Below are positions 28,776 through 38,653 of a stretch of DNA of 64,000 nt, piece by piece. The notes under the pieces were generated by a model, which did no database searches, was not told where the DNA came from, and saw only the letters and a program-made list of their open reading frames with translations. The stretch is from Prochlorococcus sp. AG-347-K20 (GTDB taxonomy: Bacteria; Cyanobacteriota; Cyanobacteriia; PCC-6307; Cyanobiaceae), in the NCBI GenBank assembly GCA_003281315.1, contig QCCH01000001.1:236486-300485 (forward strand), written 5' to 3'. A program made the translations under genes and the position numbers. Positions within the stretch are counted from its first letter, which is position 1. Every line of letters begins with the position of its first letter.

Positions 28776-29573
28776 ATGATAGAAAATTCTTCTATTTGGG
28801 TAGTAACTGATGTAGATGGTACTTTAATGGATCACTCATATGATTTATCACCAGCTAAAGAAACTATAAAAAAACTACAAAAATTATCTATACCAGTAAT
28901 TCTTTGTACTAGCAAAACCGCTTCGGAAGTAAAAGTTATTAGAAAGGAACTTAACTTGACGGATCCTTATATTGTTGAGAATGGCGCGGCAATATATGGT
29001 GAATCTCTTAAAAGAGTAAATGGAGAAATTATTCTTGGAATAAAATACGAATCTCTTGAAGAAATCTTAAATTTTATTTCTAATGAAATCGATTATAAAC
29101 TTACCCCTCTTAATAATCTCACTGATCAAGAGGCCACTAAGCTCACAGGTTTAGAGGGCAACTCATTGAACTTAATGCGTGATAGGCATTGGAGCATGCC
29201 TTTTTTAAATCCACCAAATTATTTAGAAGAGAAAATTAATATATATTGTAAAAAGTTAAATGTTAATATTTTCAAGGGAAATAGAATGAGTCACTTATTA
29301 TCAACAAAATCGAATAAAGGTAAAGCAATAAATGCTCTTAAAGAATATTCAAATGTTCAAAATGTTGAAATTATAGGTTTAGGTGATTCTCCAAATGATT
29401 TACCTCTACTTTTAAACTCAGATATTAAAATCGTTATCCCTGGAATAGAAGGACCTAACATAAATTTACTAGATCAATTAAAAGATTTGGAATTTACTTT
29501 AGCTTCTGAACCAAATGGATATGGTTGGAAAGATGAAATTAATAAATTGATAAATATACGAGAACTAACTTAG
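28776..29573 (+). CDS. gpgP: HAD phosphatase, MPGP-like; probable glucosyl-3-phosphoglycerate phosphatase
   Basis: VVTDVDGTLMDHSYD, ILCTSKTASEV, GLGDSPNDLPLL. Confidence 0.85.
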   Translation: MIENSSIWVVTDVDGTLMDHSYDLSPAKETIKKLQKLSIPVILCTSKTASEVKVIRKELNLTDPYIVENGAAIYGESLKRVNGEIILGIKYESLEEILNFISNEIDYKLTPLNNLTDQEATKLTGLEGNSLNLMRDRHWSMPFLNPPNYLEEKINIYCKKLNVNIFKGNRMSHLLSTKSNKGKAINALKEYSNVQNVEIIGLGDSPNDLPLLLNSDIKIVIPGIEGPNINLLDQLKDLEFTLASEPNGYGWKDEINKLINIRELT

Positions 29574-29577
29574 AAAG

Positions 29578-30522
29578 ATGAAAGACTTAGATATTAATTT
29601 CCCTCTTGATAAATTTGAAAAATTAATTATTGATATTGGTTGGCAATCCTTGGATGATTGGTTTAATTTTTGGAATAATCATAGAAGCATTCTTTCAATT
29701 GATCAATATTGGAACAATAAAGTAAATGATGATTGGATTTGGGGTTTAGCTTTACCTCTTTTATCTCAGGCTTATAAATTTCATAATAATTGTTCTGATA
29801 GAAAAATAATTGGAATCTCAGCTTTACCTGGTACAGGTAAAACAACACTAGGTAAATGGCTAGAAGCTATATCGTTAAAATTAAACTTCAAAATTGCGGT
29901 TATTTCAATTGACGACTTTTATCTCCCATCAAACGAAATGAAATTAGCAATTAAGAATAACCCTTGGAATGTTTCAAGAGGGTTTCCTGGTAGTCATTCA
30001 GTAGAATTAATGCATGAAAAATTATTAAATTGGAAGATAAATGGAGAACTAAATGTACCAGTTTTCGATAAATCTTTAAGAAATGGTTTAGGAGATAGAT
30101 CTCATTGGAGATTTGATAATCCTGATTTATTAATTCTTGAGGGATGGTTCTTGGGAATAAAACCCTATTCTATTGATATAACTGATCTACCCATAAATAC
30201 TACAAATTTGAGTCTTCATGAATCATCTTATATTTTTAAAATTCAAAAAAACCTAGACGAATATTTAGATATTTGGACTTTAATAGACAATATTTGGCAT
30301 TTAAAGCCATTGAAGATTGAATATATGAATATTTGGAAAACAAATCAGGAAAAAGAAATGTTTTTACAGAAAGGTAACGCTCTTAAAGATGAAAAATTAT
30401 CTAATTTCTTGAGAATGCTTAATGTCTCAATTCCTCATAAAAGTTTTGATGTTATAAAATCCTACGCGCTTTTATTAATTGATCAACAAAGAAATTTAGT
30501 TGAGGCTGGATTAAATTTGTAG
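29578..30522 (+). CDS. D-glycerate 3-kinase-like P-loop kinase
   Basis: GISALPGTGKTTLGKWL, ISIDDFYLP, LILEGWFLG as in GLYK-type glycerate kinase. Confidence 0.8.
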   Translation: MKDLDINFPLDKFEKLIIDIGWQSLDDWFNFWNNHRSILSIDQYWNNKVNDDWIWGLALPLLSQAYKFHNNCSDRKIIGISALPGTGKTTLGKWLEAISLKLNFKIAVISIDDFYLPSNEMKLAIKNNPWNVSRGFPGSHSVELMHEKLLNWKINGELNVPVFDKSLRNGLGDRSHWRFDNPDLLILEGWFLGIKPYSIDITDLPINTTNLSLHESSYIFKIQKNLDEYLDIWTLIDNIWHLKPLKIEYMNIWKTNQEKEMFLQKGNALKDEKLSNFLRMLNVSIPHKSFDVIKSYALLLIDQQRNLVEAGLNL

Positions 30523-30611
30523 TATTTTCTAATTTTTTTTTTTTCAGTAATTTTTTATACATTTTTTTTAGTTCTAAATAGAGTTTAATTAAACATAATT
30601 GTTGTTTAGGG

Positions 30612-30839
30612 ATGGTTGAGTTTTCTTACAAAAATGAAGGCTGTAGGATGGTTGTCTTGAGATGTATTGGTCCATCAAATTTTTTCTTAGAGAGAGTTTT
30701 ATTTCCAACAGACATTCTTACTTTTATGGCCCCAAATGATTCAAGAGTCGAAATCTGGGGAAATGAATTATATGGCCCTAAGTTGGAAGAGAGAATAAGA
30801 ATTTCTGCTGATAACGAAGATTCGACTTTAGTGGCATAG
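30612..30839 (+). CDS. DUF1830-like small protein
   Basis: 75 aa, SYKNEGCRMVVLRCIGPSNFFLERVLFP. Confidence 0.6.
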   Translation: MVEFSYKNEGCRMVVLRCIGPSNFFLERVLFPTDILTFMAPNDSRVEIWGNELYGPKLEERIRISADNEDSTLVA

Positions 30840-30929
30840 AACAGATATTATCCATATTGTCTTCGAGTCAAAATTTTTTACAAATACCTAGTTTTTATTG
30901 ATATTATCAAACTAGTTTTAGTTTTATAA

Positions 30930-31055
30930 ATGTATTATTTTTCTTCCTTTGCAATAGGAGGTTTCGTTCCTTCTGCAGCTATCGCTGGAGTTTTACTTTT
31001 GGTTGGGTTAGGCGCCTTCTTTTATCTTGGTATTAAAGGACCTACAGATTATTAA
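30930..31055 (+). CDS. single-TM small membrane protein (41 aa), not in ORF track
   Basis: MYYFSSFAIGGFVPSAAIAGVLLLVGLGAFFYLGIKGPTDY by manual translation. Confidence 0.6.
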   Translation: MYYFSSFAIGGFVPSAAIAGVLLLVGLGAFFYLGIKGPTDY

Positions 31056-31117
31056 ATATGAGTTAATGAATAAATTTCAATTTTAATTTTTCATAACCTT
31101 CTTAAAAAGTTAACATT

Positions 31118-31252
31118 ATGGATTTAACAACTATTTTATTTATATCAAGCTTACCTTTCGTTTTATTAACAGTTTATTTTGGGACAAAAAATGATTTTTA
31201 CGAGAGTGAAAACTATAAAGGAGATGGTTGTGCTCATGATGTTAAAAGGTAA
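31118..31252 (+). CDS. single-TM small protein (44 aa), not in ORF track
   Basis: MDLTTILFISSLPFVLLTVYFGTKNDFYESENYKGDGCAHDVKR. Confidence 0.5.
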   Translation: MDLTTILFISSLPFVLLTVYFGTKNDFYESENYKGDGCAHDVKR

Positions 31253-31260
31253 CTTTATTT

Positions 31261-31533
31261 CTAATCACCTCTAAATACACAGGTCCATCTACTATCAAAT
31301 TGCCATACAGGTTTGTATATTTCATTAGTTATTTTTTCGCCTGCCTTATTACAAGTATCTAAATCTTTCATTGGAATAGAATGTAATGAAGGACTTGTTA
31401 TCCCACTCACCTCTGGCCTACCTCCAGGCCCTTGTCTATAAGTTCCAATTATTAACCAATAGTTAGCTTTTGCAGAACCAGAATAGATTAAGGAAAAAAG
31501 AAAAAATAATATTAAAATAGATTTTTTTTTCAT
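31261..31533 (-). CDS. secreted small hypothetical protein
   Basis: Signal-peptide-like N-terminus; two Cys in mature part. Confidence 0.65.
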   Translation of the reverse strand: MKKKSILILFFLFSLIYSGSAKANYWLIIGTYRQGPGGRPEVSGITSPSLHSIPMKDLDTCNKAGEKITNEIYKPVWQFDSRWTCVFRGD

Positions 31534-31601
31534 TTTTCTATACTAGCTTTTAATTTATAAATGTAAATTGCTATTAATTAATTAGGTAATTTAATAATTT
31601 T

Positions 31602-32402
31602 TTGGAATATTTAAAATTTGTTTTATATGGATTAATTCAAGGGTTGACGGAATTTATTCCTGTAAGTAGTACAGCTCATTTAAAAGTCATATCTCTTTTT
31701 TTAGGTATTGATGATCCTGGAGCATCTTTGTCAGCTACTATTCAACTTGGAAGTGTTCTAGCTATAGCTTGGTATTTTAGGAATGATATTTTTAATTTCA
31801 AAAGTCAATCTTCCAAAAAATTTCTTGAATATCTTTTACATGAAAGATTATTGAGATCTATTTTGCTTGGTACTATTCCAATTGTTTTCCTTGGTGGGAG
31901 TATAAAAATATTTATCCCTTCTTTTTATGAAAACGTTCTTCGTTCAAATTTATCAATAGCTTTGGTTTCTTTTCTAATGGCTTTTTTTATGTACTTGGCA
32001 GATAGTTCTAAAAGAGGCTCTATTAAAATTAAAAACCATAATTATTCAGATAGTCTTTTGATAGGTTTCTTTCAGGCATTTGCAATTTTCCCGGGTGTTT
32101 CAAGATCGGGGGTTACTATTTCTGGCGCTCTAATGACAGGATGGGAAAGAGCTGAAGCTGCGAAATTTTCTTTTCTTTTAGGGATGCCAGCTATTTCTCT
32201 TGCAGCGATTGTTGAGTTTATTTCTTCATTTAATGATTTTTTTTCATTAGGTTTCCCCCCTCTTTTTGTTGGTCTTATTACAACATTTTTGTCCTCTTTA
32301 TTAGCAATAGATTTCTTGTTAAAGTACTTTTCTTCAAATGGGTTGAAACTATTCATCATTTATCGAGTAATTTTTGGTGTTGTAATTCTTTTGAAGTTAT
32401 AG
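31602..32402 (+). CDS. uppP: undecaprenyl-diphosphatase (BacA/UppP)
   Basis: GLIQGLTEFIPVSSTAHL and FPGVSRSGVTISGAL motifs; TTG start. Confidence 0.96.
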   Translation: MEYLKFVLYGLIQGLTEFIPVSSTAHLKVISLFLGIDDPGASLSATIQLGSVLAIAWYFRNDIFNFKSQSSKKFLEYLLHERLLRSILLGTIPIVFLGGSIKIFIPSFYENVLRSNLSIALVSFLMAFFMYLADSSKRGSIKIKNHNYSDSLLIGFFQAFAIFPGVSRSGVTISGALMTGWERAEAAKFSFLLGMPAISLAAIVEFISSFNDFFSLGFPPLFVGLITTFLSSLLAIDFLLKYFSSNGLKLFIIYRVIFGVVILLKL

Positions 32403-32461
32403 TTTGATATGAAAAAAAAATTTTGCAATTGTGTTAAGGTTTTAAAAAAAAATTCTTTCTA

Positions 32462-32614
32462 ATGAACATTTTTATATCTTTCCAATTAGGTGAAGTGGAA
32501 GTCTCAAATCTTACTATATTGATTTTAGCTTTTTTTTCTTCTTTTACATTCATAGCAGTAGGCATAAGTTCATATAAACTATATAAATCTCTTATTAATG
32601 AAGACGATAAGTAA
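32462..32614 (+). CDS. single-TM small protein (50 aa), not in ORF track
   Basis: MNIFISFQLGEVEVSNLTILILAFFSSFTFIAVGISSYKLYKSLINEDDK. Confidence 0.55.
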   Translation: MNIFISFQLGEVEVSNLTILILAFFSSFTFIAVGISSYKLYKSLINEDDK

Positions 32615-32688
32615 TCGGAACGGCGGGATTTGAACCCACGACCCCCACTACCCCAAAGTGGTGCGCTACCAAACTGCGCTACGCCCCG
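32615..32688 (-). tRNA. tRNA-Pro(GGG)
   Basis: 7-bp acceptor CGGGGCG/CGTTCCG, anticodon arm CCACT-TTGGGGT-AGTGG, TPsiC GGTTCAAATCC. Confidence 0.95.
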
Positions 32689-32715
32689 TGTATTTACTAT
32701 AAAGATTAGATTGAT

Positions 32716-33444
32716 TTAAATGTTATTCTTTAAAGGATTGTTATCAGATCTCAATACACACTTGTCTACTTCCCAATTAAAGTTTTCCCATATATGATCA
32801 TCTAATTTATAGTTGCTTCCAGTAAAAATTCCTAACTTAACTTTTGTAGGTGAAGCGGAACAATACTGCCTGCTTCCAGCTGATGCAAGATATTGTTGAT
32901 GGTATTGTTCCGCATAAAAATATGAATCAATCATTTTTATTTCCGTTTCAATTAAACCTAGATTTTTTTTGCTTAGTTCCGTTTGATATTCTTCCTTGCT
33001 GGCTAATATTGTTTTAATATTATTTTCATTTTTGTAATATATTGCTGATCTATATTGGGTTCCCATATCATTACCTTGCCTGTTTTTTTGAGTAGGGTCA
33101 TGACATTCCCAAAACATTTTTAATAAATCACTTACATCTATTTCCCTTTTATCCCATATAACTCTTACAACTTCTGAATGACCAGTTAAACCGGAACATA
33201 CTTCATAATAAGTTGGATTGTTTTTTTTACCTCCAGCATAACCTACAGAAGTTGTAACAACTCCAGGAAGTTTCCAAAAACATTTTTCAGCTCCCCAGAA
33301 ACAACCACATCCAAAAATTATTTCATCTTCTTCTACAATAGGATCTTTTTTGATATCTGTTTTTAATATTCTATGTAATGAATAAGCATCATTAGTTAAA
33401 TTTACCTTCTCATTATTCATAATGTTTTTAAGGAATTTAAACAT
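32716..33444 (-). CDS. msrA: peptide-methionine (S)-S-oxide reductase
   Basis: FGCGCFWGAEKCFWKLPGV and GHSEVVRV motifs. Confidence 0.96.
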   Translation of the reverse strand: MFKFLKNIMNNEKVNLTNDAYSLHRILKTDIKKDPIVEEDEIIFGCGCFWGAEKCFWKLPGVVTTSVGYAGGKKNNPTYYEVCSGLTGHSEVVRVIWDKREIDVSDLLKMFWECHDPTQKNRQGNDMGTQYRSAIYYKNENNIKTILASKEEYQTELSKKNLGLIETEIKMIDSYFYAEQYHQQYLASAGSRQYCSASPTKVKLGIFTGSNYKLDDHIWENFNWEVDKCVLRSDNNPLKNNI

Positions 33445-33481
33445 AATTTAAATCTACTTATTATAAGTAAAAAAATCACTT

Positions 33482-35227
33482 TTAGCTCTTAACAATTCTG
33501 TTGGCTAGTTCTCTCTCCCAAAGTTGTTTATATAGCCCTTTCACTTTTACTAATTCTTTATGAGCGCCTTCTTGAACTATTTCACCTTTGTCCATTACTA
33601 AAACCCTATCACAGGTAGCTGCAACAGAGAGTTGGTGACTAATCATTATGATTGTTTTATTACCTCTATCACTCATTTCATCTATTATTTTTGCTGCTGT
33701 TTTATTATCTACGCTTGCTAAAGCATCATCAAGAACAACAATAGGAGAATTAACAAGTAGTGCTCTTCCTAGTGCGGTTCTTTGCCTTTGTCCACCACTT
33801 AATGTAATACCTCTTTCACCAACAATAGTTTTAAACCTTTGTGGAAAACTATTGATATCATCAATTAATCCAGCTTTTGAAGCGCTTTCTTTAATTAAAT
33901 ATTTAGAAGCTTTGGGTTCTCCAAAACTTAGGTTTTCTGAAATTGTAGAAGTAAATAAGAATGCTTCTTGAGGAACGATTGAAATATTTTTTCTAAGATC
34001 GCTTAATTTTAAAGTTTTTACATCAATTTCATCTAAAAATAATTGATTGTCTGGAATTTCAATGGTCCGTCCTAGAGACTTTGCGAGTGTTGTCTTGCCA
34101 CAACCTACTGGGCCAACTATTGCAATAAGTTCTCCAGGATAAATTTTAAAATTGAGACTATTTAATGAATTAAATTTTGAACCTGGATACTTTATTGTTA
34201 AATTTTTTGCTTCTAAGAATCCTTTAACCTTTCTTTTTAAAAATTTAGTTTCTGCTCTATCTACAATATTTGGGTTGTTCTGGAAGATTTCTTCCACACG
34301 ATCTAAACTTACTTGACCAAGTTGAAAAGTATTCAAGGTAAAACCTAATAGAGCTGTTGGGAAGACAAGTCTTTCTACGTAAAGAATTAAAGCTACTAAA
34401 CCACCTATCGAAATAAATCCACTCTCTAATTGAAAAGTTCCTAATGATAATAAAATCAATAATGAAATTGATGAAATCCCTTGTAACAAAGGGAATAGGG
34501 TACTCGCTGTTCTTGCAAGTTTTATCGCTGAATTTCGATAGGCGTCATTATATATTTTAAATTCTTTTTTCTCGGCATTCTCTTGGGCATATATTTTAAT
34601 GGCGCTTATGCCAGATAGATCTTCTTGAATTAGATCACTGAGTTTTGATAATGATTCTTGTTGAGCTTTTCTTTGATTAACCATTCTGCCGCCAAATAGA
34701 CTTACAATTCCAAGGATTAATGGAAATATCATTAAAGCTGATATCGTTAATATTTTATTAATCGAAAACATTGAAGGGATAGTGAATGAATAAGCTAAGA
34801 CAATGTTGCACAAGCTTAAAACTGTAAAACCTAAAAGTCTTCTTATATTTTCAACATCGCTTGTAGCTCTACTAATTATGTCTCCACTACCTTTTTTTTG
34901 AATCCATTCTGGATCTTGAATAAGTAAATGGTCAAAGAGTTTTTGACGAAGATTTACTTCTACTTTTCTCCCTATACCGAAGACAATCTGTCTCGAAAAC
35001 AATCTTATTAACCCCATACAAGTTGCTAAAAATATTAACCATAAAGATTTAGAAATAACAAAATCAGAAGAAAACCCATTTTGCAATTGATCAATTATAT
35101 TTTTTACTTCTAAGGGTATTACAACACTTAGTATATTTACTATTAAGAGAGCAAAAGCTCCATATAAGAATTCTTTTTTGTATGGTCTTAGGTATTTAGA
35201 TATAACTTTTATCTTTAAATTTTTCAT
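33482..35227 (-). CDS. ABC transporter, fused permease/ATPase (MsbA-like exporter)
   Basis: N-terminal TM domain; GPVGCGKTT, LSGGQRQRTALGRAL. Confidence 0.9.
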   Translation of the reverse strand: MKNLKIKVISKYLRPYKKEFLYGAFALLIVNILSVVIPLEVKNIIDQLQNGFSSDFVISKSLWLIFLATCMGLIRLFSRQIVFGIGRKVEVNLRQKLFDHLLIQDPEWIQKKGSGDIISRATSDVENIRRLLGFTVLSLCNIVLAYSFTIPSMFSINKILTISALMIFPLILGIVSLFGGRMVNQRKAQQESLSKLSDLIQEDLSGISAIKIYAQENAEKKEFKIYNDAYRNSAIKLARTASTLFPLLQGISSISLLILLSLGTFQLESGFISIGGLVALILYVERLVFPTALLGFTLNTFQLGQVSLDRVEEIFQNNPNIVDRAETKFLKRKVKGFLEAKNLTIKYPGSKFNSLNSLNFKIYPGELIAIVGPVGCGKTTLAKSLGRTIEIPDNQLFLDEIDVKTLKLSDLRKNISIVPQEAFLFTSTISENLSFGEPKASKYLIKESASKAGLIDDINSFPQRFKTIVGERGITLSGGQRQRTALGRALLVNSPIVVLDDALASVDNKTAAKIIDEMSDRGNKTIIMISHQLSVAATCDRVLVMDKGEIVQEGAHKELVKVKGLYKQLWERELANRIVKS

Positions 35228-35307
35228 TTTATTTTGCCGATATGATTAAGATAATGTTTCATTTTTGAATATGTGAGCTAATTTTATAAATGATTCAGTA
35301 TTTATTT

Positions 35308-35604
35308 ATGGGTAACGAGCAAACTCATCCATTACATGAAACAGACAAGAGCATTATAGATTCCCTTATCACTAAAAAAACACCAGAAGATCTTGACTAT
35401 ATAAATTTAGCTAGATTAATAAATCGTTATACCAATTTCCCGGGAGAAATTGATATAAAAAACGATATTGAAAAAATTCTAAATTTTTGGAAGATCACCA
35501 AAAATGAACTTTTTTCAAAAACCAAAAATATTTGGTCAAAAAGCTTCAGGCCTTCTAATACAAATAAAGATTTAGTTGGCTCAGGTTTTGATACCTCAAA
35601 TTGA
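35308..35604 (+). CDS. DUF3288-like protein
   Basis: MGNEQTHPLHETDKSIIDSLI...; ATG at 35308 likely start. Confidence 0.65.
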   Translation: MGNEQTHPLHETDKSIIDSLITKKTPEDLDYINLARLINRYTNFPGEIDIKNDIEKILNFWKITKNELFSKTKNIWSKSFRPSNTNKDLVGSGFDTSN

Positions 35605-35637
35605 ATTTAAACTTCATAATTTTTCTTAAATAAATAA

Positions 35638-36672
35638 ATGTTTTCTAATTTATCAAACGCTGAAATCTTAAATAATTTGTTAGAGGGAAGAGACCTTGAT
35701 GATTTAACTTCTAGATCTTTAATGCAAAGATGGCTTAATGATCAAATTTCAGAGGTTGAAACAGGAGCTTTTTTGAGTGCTTTGAGAGCTAAAAGCTCTA
35801 CTGGAGTCGAACTATGTTCTATGGCTGAGGAACTCTTAAATGTTTGCGAATTGCCAGTAGAAAGACCAAATTTGTATTTGGTAGATACTTGTGGAACTGG
35901 TGGAGATGGAGCCAATACATTCAATATTTCAACTGCAGTAGCTTTTGTATCTGCATCTTGTGGGGTGAAAATTGCAAAACACGGAAACAAAAGTGCTAGT
36001 GGAAAAGTTGGTTCTGCTGATGTTTTGTTGAATCTTGGTTTAAATTTAAATTGTTCATTAGAAAAAGTAATAAAAGCCGTAAGTGAAATTGGTATAACTT
36101 TTTTGTTCGCACCTGCTTGGCATAAATCTTTAATAAAACTTGCTCCATTAAGAAAGACCCTTGGAATAAGGACAGTATTTAATCAACTTGGACCATTGGT
36201 AAATCCTTTAAGACCCAATGCACAAGTTTTGGGTGTTGCTTCTGAGGAACTTTTGGAACCTATGGGAAGCGCGCTTTTAAAAATGGGTATGAATAGAGCA
36301 ATAGTCATTCATGGGTCTGGTGGCCTTGATGAGGCTTCGCTTCAAGGAGAGAATAAATTAGTATTTGTTGAAAATGGTGAATTGCGGTTTTCAAAAATAA
36401 ATATTTCAGACTTTAACTGTGAAAATATATCTAATGAAAAGCTTGTAGTTTCTGATCTTGAGTCTAACGAGGAAATATTAAAATCTGTTTTAAATGGTTC
36501 TGGACGAAAATCTCATATTGATGTGGTTGCCTTGAATTCTGCTTTAGTACTTTGGGCAGCAGGCATTGAGAATGATTTAAATGAAGGATTTAATAAAGCT
36601 TTATTTTCTATTAATCAAGGAAATCCTTGGAAAAAGTTTTTACTTTTAAAAAATTATTTATCCGCAACTTAA
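35638..36672 (+). CDS. trpD: anthranilate phosphoribosyltransferase
   Basis: [32 protein letters not shown]. Confidence 0.97.
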   Translation: MFSNLSNAEILNNLLEGRDLDDLTSRSLMQRWLNDQISEVETGAFLSALRAKSSTGVELCSMAEELLNVCELPVERPNLYLVDTCGTGGDGANTFNISTAVAFVSASCGVKIAKHGNKSASGKVGSADVLLNLGLNLNCSLEKVIKAVSEIGITFLFAPAWHKSLIKLAPLRKTLGIRTVFNQLGPLVNPLRPNAQVLGVASEELLEPMGSALLKMGMNRAIVIHGSGGLDEASLQGENKLVFVENGELRFSKINISDFNCENISNEKLVVSDLESNEEILKSVLNGSGRKSHIDVVALNSALVLWAAGIENDLNEGFNKALFSINQGNPWKKFLLLKNYLSAT

Positions 36673-36684
36673 TTCATTATCTTA

Positions 36685-37827
36685 TTGATGATTAATCCCT
36701 ATAAGAAAAACGCTAAATTAGTTTTAAGTAATGGAATTGTATTCCCAGGATTCTTTTTTGGTGCTTCAGGTACAGCCATTGGCGAAATAGTTTTTAATAC
36801 GGGAATGACAGGATATCAAGAAGTTATTACTGATCCAAGTTATTATGGACAGTTATTAACATTCACTTATCCAGAGATTGGAAATACCGGTATTAATTTT
36901 GAAGATTCAGAATCTAATATTAATGTTAGAGGTATAATTGTTAGAAATTTTTCATTAAATAACAGCAATTGGAGATCTAAAAAGAATTTTAATCAATGGT
37001 TAGTTGAGAAAAACATCATTGGTCTTTATGGAATTGATACAAGGGGGCTAGTTAAAATTCTAAGATCTAGTGGTGCGATGAATGGTGTTATTACATCTCT
37101 AGATAAAACTGATGAAGATTGCTTAAAAATAATTAATGATACTCCAAAGATGGAGGGGTTAAATTTATCAAAAGTTGTTTCAACAAAGAAACAATATGCA
37201 TGGAAAAGTCGCACACAAACAGTTTTTGATTTAAGAAAAAAATATGATGAATCGTTAAAAAAATTAAAAGTAGTAGCAATTGATTTTGGAATTAAAAATT
37301 CAATACTAAATAGACTTGTATCCCATGGTTGTGATGTTTTGGTTTTGCCTTCTCGATCCTCTCTAAAAGATGTTTTATCTAAGAAGCCGGATGGGATATT
37401 TTTCTCAAATGGTCCTGGCGATCCTTCTTCTGTTTCTGAAGGTATAGACTTGGCAAAATCTCTTTTTGAATATGGTGAAATACCTATGTTTGGTATTTGC
37501 CTTGGCCACCAAATATTTGGATTAGCATTAGGAGGTTCAACTTATAAATTACCTTTTGGGCATCGCGGTTTAAATCATCCTTGTGGTGATAAGAATAAAA
37601 TTGAGATAACTAGTCAGAATCATGGTTTTGCTATTGATCCAAATTCTCTCTCAAAGGACGTAGTTAGAATAACCCATTATAACCTCAATGATCATACTGT
37701 GGCTGGCCTAGAAGTTAATAATAAGCCAATATTTAGTGTGCAATATCATCCAGAAGCAGGACCTGGTCCACATGATTCAGATTATTTATTTAAAAAATTT
37801 GTTTCTCTAATGTTAGAAAGATGTTGA
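36685..37827 (+). CDS. carA: carbamoyl-phosphate synthase small subunit
   Basis: Class I GATase FGICLGHQ; NTGMTGYQEVITDPSY. Confidence 0.97.
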   Translation: MMINPYKKNAKLVLSNGIVFPGFFFGASGTAIGEIVFNTGMTGYQEVITDPSYYGQLLTFTYPEIGNTGINFEDSESNINVRGIIVRNFSLNNSNWRSKKNFNQWLVEKNIIGLYGIDTRGLVKILRSSGAMNGVITSLDKTDEDCLKIINDTPKMEGLNLSKVVSTKKQYAWKSRTQTVFDLRKKYDESLKKLKVVAIDFGIKNSILNRLVSHGCDVLVLPSRSSLKDVLSKKPDGIFFSNGPGDPSSVSEGIDLAKSLFEYGEIPMFGICLGHQIFGLALGGSTYKLPFGHRGLNHPCGDKNKIEITSQNHGFAIDPNSLSKDVVRITHYNLNDHTVAGLEVNNKPIFSVQYHPEAGPGPHDSDYLFKKFVSLMLERC

Positions 37828-37891
37828 CATATTGTTTTCTTTTGATTTGATAATTACATTTGATATATTAATTTTTTGGAGGTATTAGATC

Positions 37892-38254
37892 ATAGAAGAT
37901 TTCCAGAAGTTAACCGTTTCTTTAAGAGGAAACCTTGAGGTTAAAACAGACATTATTGTTTTTACTTTTAAAGGCCAACTTGATGCTTTCTCAGAAAAAC
38001 AATTTAAGACTTTTGTCACAAATAATTTAGAAAATGAGCTCCCATTTATTATTGATCTTACAAAAATAGATTTTTTAGATTCCTCAGGCCTTGGAGCGCT
38101 TGTTCAAACTGCAAAAGAGTGCAAAAAGTCGAAACTTGGGTTTTCTGTCGTGGGCAATTCGAGAGTGGCCCAAACAATTAAACTTGTTCGTTTAGGGGAT
38201 TTTCTTAATTTGAAGTCAAGCCTTGAAGATGCATTAACTTATTTAAAGAATTGA
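37892..38254 (+). CDS. STAS-domain anti-sigma factor antagonist with apparent non-canonical start (ATA 37892 or ATC 37889)
   Basis: Open frame IEDFQKLTVSLRGNLEVKTDIIVFTFKGQLDAF...FIIDLTKIDFLDSSGLGALVQTAKECKKSKLGFSVVGNSRVAQTIKLVRLGDFLNLKSSLEDALTYLKN; GGAGGT at 37878-37883; in-frame TAG at 37886-37888. Confidence 0.85.
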   Translation: MEDFQKLTVSLRGNLEVKTDIIVFTFKGQLDAFSEKQFKTFVTNNLENELPFIIDLTKIDFLDSSGLGALVQTAKECKKSKLGFSVVGNSRVAQTIKLVRLGDFLNLKSSLEDALTYLKN

Positions 38255-38649
38255 ATTATTGGATTCAAAACTTGGTTCCTTATGGATCTCCCGAAGATAT
38301 AGGTGTTATTCAACTTGCTTGGCTTGGAGATTCTGTATGGGAGCTTCACCAAAGATTAAGATATGTTCATTTTCCTTTGAAATCTAAAGATCTCCATTTA
38401 TCTGTAGTTAAGGAAGTAAAAGCAGAATCTCAATCTAAATCATTAAGTCAAATTGAACATCTATTAAATTCAAATGAAATTGATTTGATTAGGCGTGCTA
38501 GAAATAAAACAAAGAGATATCCAAAGTCATCTGACCCTACCACATACTCTAGAGCAACTGGTTTTGAAACTCTTATTGGCTGGCTATTTTTAAAAGATCC
38601 TCAAAGATTATCAACACTTTTTGAATATTTAGAATTAAAAATGAATTGA
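38251..38649 (+). CDS. mrnC: Mini-ribonuclease III family protein
   Basis: IGVIQLAWLGDSVWELHQRLRYV, RRARNKTKRYPKSSDPTTYSRATGFETLIGWLFL; TTG start overlaps STAS stop. Confidence 0.85.
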   Translation: MNYWIQNLVPYGSPEDIGVIQLAWLGDSVWELHQRLRYVHFPLKSKDLHLSVVKEVKAESQSKSLSQIEHLLNSNEIDLIRRARNKTKRYPKSSDPTTYSRATGFETLIGWLFLKDPQRLSTLFEYLELKMN

Positions 38650-38653
38650 ACCT

